DNA from: JBHENW01 sp046261875
GTDB taxonomy: Bacteria > Acidobacteriota > Thermoanaerobaculia > UBA5066 > Gp7-AA6
Length of the DNA: 12,067 bases
Assembly (NCBI GenBank): GCA_046261875.1
Contig: JBHENW010000130.1
Coordinates: forward strand, 1-12,067
Direction of reading: 5' to 3'
The notes under the pieces were generated by a model, which did no database searches, was not told where the DNA came from, and saw nothing but the letters and a program-made list of their open reading frames with translations. How positions within the stretch are numbered: position 1 is the first letter of the stretch; each line of letters opens with the position of its first letter. Below, one piece after another: positions 7,280 through 12,067 of this stretch. Made by a program: the position numbers and the translations under genes.

Positions 7280-8401
7280 ATGTCGCTCCCCGCCCAGTCG
7301 GCCGCGCTCAAGCGTACCCCGCTCTTCTCGCTCCACCGCGAGCTCGGCGCGAAGCTGATCGATTTCGGCGGCTGGGAGATGCCGGTCCAGTACCAGGGCA
7401 TCCTGGAGGAGCACCGCGCGGTGCGCGAACGCGTGGGTATCTTCGACGTCTCGCACATGGGAGAGCTCGAGATCACCGGCCCGGGAGCGATGGACTCCGT
7501 CCAGTGGCTCACGCCCAACGACGTCGCGCGTCTGGAAGTGGGGCGCTGCCACTATTCGGCTTTCCTGACGGAGCGCGGAACCTTCGTGGACGACCTGCTC
7601 GTCTACCGGCGTGCGGCCGACCGGTTCCTCCTCGTCGTCAACGCCTCCAATGCCGCGAAGGACTTCGCATGGGCGCGGGAGGGGGCGCGGCCCGGCGCCC
7701 GGGTCGAGGACCGCAGCGACGACTATGCGCTGATCGCGGTGCAGGGTCCGCTCGCGGCGACCGTGCTCGGCCGCGTCACGGTCCCCGACCCGGGAGACCT
7801 TCCCTATTACGGCTTCCGCGAGTCCCGCGTCTTCGGCAAGGGCGCGCTCGTGTCCCGGACCGGTTACACCGGGGAGGACGGCTTCGAGATCTATCTGCCT
7901 CCCGAATCGGCGGAGGCGGTGTACCGGGGACTCCTCGACGCCGGCCGCGGCGAAGGGATCGCGCCGTGCGGCCTGGGAGCCCGGGACACGCTCCGGCTGG
8001 AAGCGAAGATGGCCCTCTACGGAAACGACATCGACGACACCGTCACGCCGTGGGAGGCGGAGCTGGGGTGGATCGTCAAGATGAAGAAGGGGGACTTTCT
8101 GGGGCGCGAGGCGCTGGAGCGCCAGAAGCGCGAAGGGGTTCCCCGCAAGCTCGCCGGTTTCGAGATGGTGGACCGCGGCATCGCGCGCCACGGGTACCCC
8201 GCCGCGACCCCCTCCGGAGCGGGCGTTGTCACCTCGGGAACACACTCCCCGACGCTCAATAAGCCGATCGGTCTCGCGTTGCTTCCGACGGCCGCCACCG
8301 CCGTGGGCACGGAGTTCGACGTCGACATCCGGGGGCGCGCCGCGCGGGCCCGTGTCGTGGAAACCCCTTTCTACAAACGCCGCAAGGAGGAGATCGCGTG
8401 A
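7280..8401 (+). CDS. gcvT: Aminomethyltransferase, T protein of the glycine cleavage system
   Basis: The 373-aa product has the usual length for GcvT. It takes the aminomethyl group carried on lipoyl-GcvH, passes the methylene to tetrahydrofolate and releases ammonia; it is cytosolic. Visible family motifs are TPLFSLHRELGAKLIDFGGW near the N-terminus, GIFDVSHMGE (53-62), VDDLLVYR (103-110, containing the Asp that activates folate in characterised T proteins), ALIAVQGP, SRTGYTGEDGFEIY, LGARDTLRLEAKMALYGND, and the C-terminal barrel TSGTHSPTLNKPIGLA. The ATG at 7280 precedes the first family-conserved residues by about a dozen codons. The frame is open far upstream, but that region is antisense to the DUF1028 gene and not protein-like. 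First gene of gcvT-H-PA-PB; the stop overlaps the gcvH start by 4 nt. No glycine riboswitch is seen upstream. Confidence 0.97.
   Translation: MSLPAQSAALKRTPLFSLHRELGAKLIDFGGWEMPVQYQGILEEHRAVRERVGIFDVSHMGELEITGPGAMDSVQWLTPNDVARLEVGRCHYSAFLTERGTFVDDLLVYRRAADRFLLVVNASNAAKDFAWAREGARPGARVEDRSDDYALIAVQGPLAATVLGRVTVPDPGDLPYYGFRESRVFGKGALVSRTGYTGEDGFEIYLPPESAEAVYRGLLDAGRGEGIAPCGLGARDTLRLEAKMALYGNDIDDTVTPWEAELGWIVKMKKGDFLGREALERQKREGVPRKLAGFEMVDRGIARHGYPAATPSGAGVVTSGTHSPTLNKPIGLALLPTAATAVGTEFDVDIRGRAARARVVETPFYKRRKEEIA
8385..8390 (+). promoter_or_regulatory. Strong Shine-Dalgarno of gcvH inside the gcvT 3' end
   Basis: AGGAGG, 7 nt before the GTG at 8398. It fixes the gcvH start at the GTGA overlap with the gcvT stop and indicates independent initiation as well as coupling. 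Confidence 0.8.
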
Positions 8402-8790
8402 ATCCCGACGACCGGCGCTACACGACGAGCCACGAGTGGGTCCGCATCGACGGCGACGTCGGGACGATCGGGATCACCGACCATGCGCAGAAAGAGCTCG
8501 GGGAGATCGTCTACCTCGAGCTCCCCGAGGTCGGCCATGTTTTCAATGCGGACGACGAGTTCGGCACGGTCGAATCGGTCAAGGCCGTCTCGGAGCTCTT
8601 CTCCCCCCTCGCGGGAGAAGTCGTCGAGATCAACCAGGGAGCCGTCGCCGAGCCGGGAATCGTCAACGACGACCCGTTCGGCGACGGCTGGCTCATCCGC
8701 GTGAAGCTCTCCACGGACGAAGAGGCCGAGAAGCTGATGTCCGCGGAGGAGTACGAGGAGTACGTGCGCGCCGAAGAGAAGAAGAAGTGA
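8398..8790 (+). CDS. gcvH: Lipoyl carrier, H protein of the glycine cleavage system
   Basis: The 130-aa product has typical H-protein length. It is the mobile lipoyl carrier that shuttles the aminomethyl group between P and T proteins and is then reoxidised by the L protein. Motifs are YTTSHEWVRIDGDVGTIGIT (8-27), DHAQKELGEIVYLELPEVG and the lipoylation site TVESVKAVSE, with Lys62 as the modified residue. Then come FSPLAGEVVEIN and a C-terminal acidic helix (MSAEEYEEYV). The GTG start shares four bases with the gcvT stop, and its stop shares four bases with the gcvPA start. Lys62 would need lipoylation by LipA/LipB- or LplA-type enzymes, which are not in this window. Confidence 0.97.
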   Translation: MNPDDRRYTTSHEWVRIDGDVGTIGITDHAQKELGEIVYLELPEVGHVFNADDEFGTVESVKAVSELFSPLAGEVVEINQGAVAEPGIVNDDPFGDGWLIRVKLSTDEEAEKLMSAEEYEEYVRAEEKKK

Positions 8791-10127
8791 AGTTCCTGCC
8801 CGTCGCCGACGCCGACCGCGTCGAGATGCTGCGGGCGATCGGGGCCTCTTCGATCGAGGATCTCTTCGCGGCGATACCCGAAGACGTTCGCCGGCCGCCG
8901 GACCTGCCCGATCCGCTCTCGGAGATCGAGATCCGCCGCTTTCTCGGCGGGCTGGCGCGCCGCACCGCCAGCGCGAAAGATACGGATTTCTTTCTCGGCG
9001 GGGGCATCTACAACCATTGGGTCTCCGCGGTCGCGGACCAGATGCTCTACCGGGCGGAATGGCTGACCTCTTACACGCCCTACCAGCCCGAGATCTCCCA
9101 GGGCACTCTCCAGTCGATCTTCGAGTTCCAGACGCACGTCAGCCTCCTCACGGGCCTCGACGTTGCCAACGCGTCGCTCTACGAGGGCGCTTCGGCGCTC
9201 GTCGAGGCGCTGCTCATGGCCGACCGGCTGACCCGCGGGCGGCGCAAGGCGGTGCTTTCCGCCGGGATCCATCCGGAGTATCGCGAGACCGTCCGCTCTT
9301 ATTTCGCCAACCTGGACCTGGAAGTCGTCGAAGTCCCGATCGGCGCGGACGGGGCGACCGACCGCGCGGCTCTCGAAGCGGCCGTCGATGAGCAGACCTT
9401 CGCCGCGGCCGTTCAGTCGCCCAATTTCTTCGGCGTCGTGGAGGACTGGAACGCCGGGTCCGCCGCCGCCCGTCGCGTCCACGCGATCTGCGTGGCTGTC
9501 GTTGCCGAGGCCGCTTCGCTCGCCCTGCTTTCTCCGCCGGGCGCGGGCGGGGCGGACATCGCCTGCGGCGAGGCGCAGTCGCTCGGCGTGCCGATGCACT
9601 TCGGCGGGCCGCTGCTCGGGTTCCTGGCCTGCCGCACGGCGCACCAGCGTCAGATCCCCGGCCGGCTCGTCGGCCAGACCGTGGACGCGGAAGGCCGGCG
9701 CGCCTTCTGCCTGACGCTTTCCACGCGCGAGCAGCACATCCGCCGCGAAAAGGCAACCTCCAACATCTGCACGAACCAGGGTTTGATGGCGCTCGCGTCG
9801 AACATCCACATGTCCCTTCTGGGCAAGCAGGGGCTGCGGGAGGTGGCGTCGCAGTCGCACGCGAAGGCGGAGTACCTGAAGGAGCGGATCGCGGCGACTC
9901 CCGGCTTTTCGATTCCCTTCTCCGGTCCGACGTTCAACGAGTTCACCGTCCGCGCTCCCGGACCCGCCGCGCCGCTGCTCTCGCGGCTGGCAGCGCGCGG
10001 GATCCTCGCCGGCATCCCGCTCTCGCGGTGGGGCGGGGAGCCCAACGGGTTCATCGTCGCCGCGACCGAGATGAACACGCGCGAGGCGATGGACCGCCTG
10101 CTCGCCGCCCTGCGGGAGGCCGCGTGA
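8787..10127 (+). CDS. gcvPA: Glycine dehydrogenase (decarboxylating) subunit 1, N-terminal half of split P protein
   Basis: The 446-aa product matches the two-subunit form of P protein. Together with GcvPB it decarboxylates glycine with PLP and loads the aminomethyl group on lipoyl-GcvH. Motifs are DRVEMLRAIGASSIEDLF near the start, FLGGGIYNHW, YTPYQPEISQGTLQSIFEFQ, LTGLDVANASLYEGASAL, SPNFFGVVED, GEAQSLGVPMHFGGPLLGF, and REQHIRREKATSNICTNQ near 320-337. This half has the aminotransferase fold but not the PLP-binding Lys, which sits in GcvPB. Start: GTG at 8787 overlaps the gcvH stop as GTGA and gives MKFLPVADADR, a normal GcvPA N-terminus; the open frame upstream (to 8226) lies inside gcvT/gcvH and is not real. 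Only a weak purine-rich SD (AGAGAAGAAG) precedes it, so coupled translation is likely. Confidence 0.96.
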   Translation: MKFLPVADADRVEMLRAIGASSIEDLFAAIPEDVRRPPDLPDPLSEIEIRRFLGGLARRTASAKDTDFFLGGGIYNHWVSAVADQMLYRAEWLTSYTPYQPEISQGTLQSIFEFQTHVSLLTGLDVANASLYEGASALVEALLMADRLTRGRRKAVLSAGIHPEYRETVRSYFANLDLEVVEVPIGADGATDRAALEAAVDEQTFAAAVQSPNFFGVVEDWNAGSAAARRVHAICVAVVAEAASLALLSPPGAGGADIACGEAQSLGVPMHFGGPLLGFLACRTAHQRQIPGRLVGQTVDAEGRRAFCLTLSTREQHIRREKATSNICTNQGLMALASNIHMSLLGKQGLREVASQSHAKAEYLKERIAATPGFSIPFSGPTFNEFTVRAPGPAAPLLSRLAARGILAGIPLSRWGGEPNGFIVAATEMNTREAMDRLLAALREAA

Positions 10128-11662
10128 GCGTGGACGTCGAGACGACGCCCCCGGGCGCGCGGGGAAGCGCGCTGCGAAGCCATCCGGAGCCCCGCCACGA
10201 GCCGCTCGTCTTCGAGCGTTCGGGCGAAGGGAAGGTCGGTTACTCGCTTCCGCCGCTGGACGTGCCCGAGCGGACGGCGATCCCGTCCGGCCTCCTCCGG
10301 GGAGAGATCGCGGGAGAGACCGAGGTGTCCGAGGTCGAGATCGCGCGCCACTTCACCCGCCTCTCCCGGATGAACTTCTCGATCGACGAGGGGCTCTACC
10401 CGCTCGGATCCTGCACCATGAAGCACAACCCGAGGATCAACGAGGAGATGGCCCGCCTCCCCGGCTTCGCGGCGTCTCACCCTCTTTCGCCGGAAGAGAG
10501 CGTGCAGGGCGCCCTGGAGCTCGCCTGGACGCTCGAGCGCGTGCTCGTCGAGCTGACGGGTCTCTCGCGGGTGACGCTCCAGCCGGCGGCGGGAGCCCAG
10601 GGGGAGCTCGCGGGCATCCTGATGATCCGCAAGGCCCTCGCCCGGAGCGGCAACCCGCGGAAGACCGTCCTGATCCCGGACTCGGCCCACGGAACCAACC
10701 CGGCTTCCGCGCACTTCGCCGGCTACAAGGTCAAGGAGCTCAAGTCCAACGCCCGCGGGACCCTCGACCTCCACGTGCTCGAAGAGGCGATGACGGAGGA
10801 GGTGGCCGCGTTGATGCTCACGGTCCCGAACACCCTCGGGATCTTCGAGGACCGGATCCTGGAAATCGCGCGACTCCTCCACGCGAAGGGCGGGTACCTC
10901 TACTGCGACGGCGCCAACTTCAACTCGTTCGTGGGGATCGCGAAGCCCGGCTTGATGGGCATCGACGTGATGCACATGAACCTCCACAAGACCTTCTCGA
11001 CGCCGCACGGCGGCGGCGGCCCCGGCGCCGGGCCCGTGGCGGTGACGGAGAAGCTCGCCCCCTTCCTGCCGCGGCCGACGGTCGAGCGCGGGGCGGACGG
11101 GACCTTCTTTCTCGACTTCGACCGGCCCGAGTCCATCGGCCGGCTGCGCACCTTCCTCGGCAACTACGGCATGTTCGTCCGGGCGCTCGCCTACATCGCG
11201 TCGTACGGCAACCGGATCGCCGAGGTCGCTCGCGGCGCCGTCCTCAACGCGAACTACATACGCGCCGGGCTGACCGGGGTGTACCACCTCAAGTACGACG
11301 CGCCCTCGCTCCACGAGGTCGTCTTCTCCGACAGGAAACAGGCGGAGCACGGCGTACACAACATGGACATCGCCAAGCGGCTCATGGACTACGGCTTCCA
11401 CCCGCCGACGATCTCCTTTCCGCTGATCGTCCACGGCGCCATGATGATCGAGCCCACGGAAACGGAGGGGAAACCCGGCCTCGACGCGTTCATCCGCGCC
11501 ATGCGCGAGATCGCCCGGGAGGCGGAGGAGGAGCCCGATCTCGTCCGCAACGCGCCCCATACGACGCCCGTCAAGCGCGTGGACGAAGTCGGCGCGGCCC
11601 GGAACCTGATCCTGCGCTGGAAGCCGGACAAGGCCCGACCCGCGGAGGCCGACCCGGGCTAG
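10124..11662 (+). CDS. gcvPB: Glycine dehydrogenase (decarboxylating) subunit 2, PLP-binding half of split P protein
   Basis: The 512-aa product is the catalytic, PLP-carrying half of the split P protein and partner of GcvPA. Motifs are GLYPLGSCTMKHNPRINEEM, LQPAAGAQGELAGILMIRKA, PDSAHGTNPASAHFAGYK, TVPNTLGIFED, CDGANFNSFVG, and HMNLHKTFSTPHGGGGPGAG, where Lys289 is the Schiff-base lysine and the Gly-rich loop follows. The C-terminus has MMIEPTETEGKPGLDAFI and NAPHTTPVKRVDEVGAARN, as in the family. The GTG at 10124 overlaps the gcvPA stop; a GGGAGG (10114-10119) lies 4 nt upstream. A second GTG at 10130 is better spaced and would shorten the protein by two residues. The N-terminal ~25 residues are variable. 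Last gene of the operon, 12 nt before the next start. Confidence 0.97.
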   Translation: MSVDVETTPPGARGSALRSHPEPRHEPLVFERSGEGKVGYSLPPLDVPERTAIPSGLLRGEIAGETEVSEVEIARHFTRLSRMNFSIDEGLYPLGSCTMKHNPRINEEMARLPGFAASHPLSPEESVQGALELAWTLERVLVELTGLSRVTLQPAAGAQGELAGILMIRKALARSGNPRKTVLIPDSAHGTNPASAHFAGYKVKELKSNARGTLDLHVLEEAMTEEVAALMLTVPNTLGIFEDRILEIARLLHAKGGYLYCDGANFNSFVGIAKPGLMGIDVMHMNLHKTFSTPHGGGGPGAGPVAVTEKLAPFLPRPTVERGADGTFFLDFDRPESIGRLRTFLGNYGMFVRALAYIASYGNRIAEVARGAVLNANYIRAGLTGVYHLKYDAPSLHEVVFSDRKQAEHGVHNMDIAKRLMDYGFHPPTISFPLIVHGAMMIEPTETEGKPGLDAFIRAMREIAREAEEEPDLVRNAPHTTPVKRVDEVGAARNLILRWKPDKARPAEADPG

Positions 11663-11674
11663 ACTTCCGTCACC

Positions 11675-12067
11675 GTGCCCCCAGCCGAAGGGCCCTTCCC
11701 GGTCCGCCTCGCGGTCGTGGCGCTGCTGTGCTGTTCGGTCTCCGCGCGCGCCGCGGAGCTCCCCTCGAGCCGGGAGAACTGGCTCCGCGTGCAGACGGCG
11801 AACTTCACGCTCTACGGCAACGCGAGCGAAGGAAAGATTCGCGACGTCGGCCTCACGCTCGAGCGCCTTCGGGCCGTCCTGCTCCTTCTCACCCGGAAGC
11901 TCTCCGCCAACGCGCCGGTGCCGACGACGGTTTATGTCTTCAAGAACGATGCGTCGCTGAGGCCCTACAAGCCGCTCTACCAGGGCAAGCCGGTAACGTC
12001 GCCGGGTATTTCCTGCCGAGCGAGATCGGCAACTTCATCGCGCTCTCCGCGGCATGGAACTCCGACC
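11675..12067 (+). CDS. Secreted TPR-family-like protein, 3' partial, with an apparent one-base deletion
   Basis: GTG at 11675 begins a signal-peptide-like N-terminus (VRLAVVALLCCSVSARAAEL) with likely cleavage after ARA. It is followed by ENWLRVQTANFTLYGNASEG, LERLRAVLLLL, and PTTVYVFKNDASLRPYKPLY. This resembles the N-terminal domain of exported, TPR-containing proteins that I recall as common in Acidobacteriota; function unknown. The gene runs off the right edge. At 11993-11994 one base seems missing: the original frame turns to low-complexity Arg/Ser sequence, while the frame from 11995 reads NVAGYFLPSEIGNFIALSAA, the expected family continuation. No clear Shine-Dalgarno precedes the GTG. 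It is 12 nt after gcvPB, so co-transcription with the gcv operon is possible, though a functional link is not evident. Confidence 0.75.
   Translation, partial: MPPAEGPFPVRLAVVALLCCSVSARAAELPSSRENWLRVQTANFTLYGNASEGKIRDVGLTLERLRAVLLLLTRKLSANAPVPTTVYVFKNDASLRPYKPLYQGKPVTSPGISCRARSATSSRSPRHGTPT

Noticed and set aside
8743..8765. Tandem GAGGAGTAC repeat in gcvH
   Set aside because: It is just two copies of the codons for Glu-Glu-Tyr in the C-terminal acidic helix; no sign of a repeat element.
8226..8786. Upstream extension of the gcvPA frame
   Set aside because: It overlaps gcvT and gcvH in another frame and is Arg-rich noise; the GTG at 8787 gives the normal GcvPA N-terminus.
9650..11560. 636-codon open frame on the minus strand opposite gcvPA/gcvPB
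   Set aside because: It is antisense to two clearly homologous gcv genes. The translation is an Arg/Glu/Val/His-rich mirror of high-GC codon bias with no recognisable domain.
11628..11662. Imperfect direct/inverted repeat at the end of gcvPB as a terminator
   Set aside because: It is only about 5 paired bases with a long loop, lies inside coding sequence and has no T tract.

Overview
The window is about 12 kb of very GC-rich bacterial DNA with tightly packed genes, frequent GTG/TTG starts and 4-nt gene overlaps. The content suggests a high-GC, soil- or sediment-type bacterium, most plausibly Acidobacteriota or a relative. Three features point that way: multi-receiver hybrid histidine kinases, a glycine decarboxylase split into two subunits, and a secreted protein at the right edge resembling TPR-type proteins common in Acidobacteriota. 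This taxonomic reading is inference. No rRNA, tRNA, CRISPR array, insertion sequence or phage gene was seen.

Left part (1-4613, + strand): two hybrid histidine kinases in tandem. The first enters from the left edge (HisKA tail, HATPase, then three receivers, the middle one degenerate). The second is complete (REC, GAF, HisKA, HATPase, REC, REC) and starts at a TTG. A perfect 9-bp inverted repeat lies in the 158-nt gap between them.

Middle part (4632-7153, - strand): a two-gene unit. The upstream gene encodes an exported DUF1028 protein with a C-terminal putative peptidoglycan-binding domain. Its stop overlaps the GTG start of a second gene in a GTGA. That second gene can be rebuilt across three reading frames as a roughly 518-aa protein with TPR-like helices followed by two cyclic-nucleotide-binding domains. 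It is broken by four single-base indels that sum to zero. It converges with the second kinase, with only 18 nt between the stops.

Right part (7280-11662, + strand): a complete glycine cleavage operon gcvT-gcvH-gcvPA-gcvPB, with every junction a GTGA stop/start overlap. T, H and the two-piece P protein carry out glycine decarboxylation and methylene transfer to tetrahydrofolate. The L protein (dihydrolipoamide dehydrogenase) is not in the window. A 126-nt divergent intergenic region separates it from the DUF1028 gene. From 11675 a secreted protein gene runs off the right edge and also carries an apparent single-base deletion.

No convincing undescribed system was found. The most noteworthy items are the DUF1028/TPR-CNB-CNB gene pair, the cluster of single-base frame breaks (real decay or assembly error), and the receivers that lack key phosphorelay residues.
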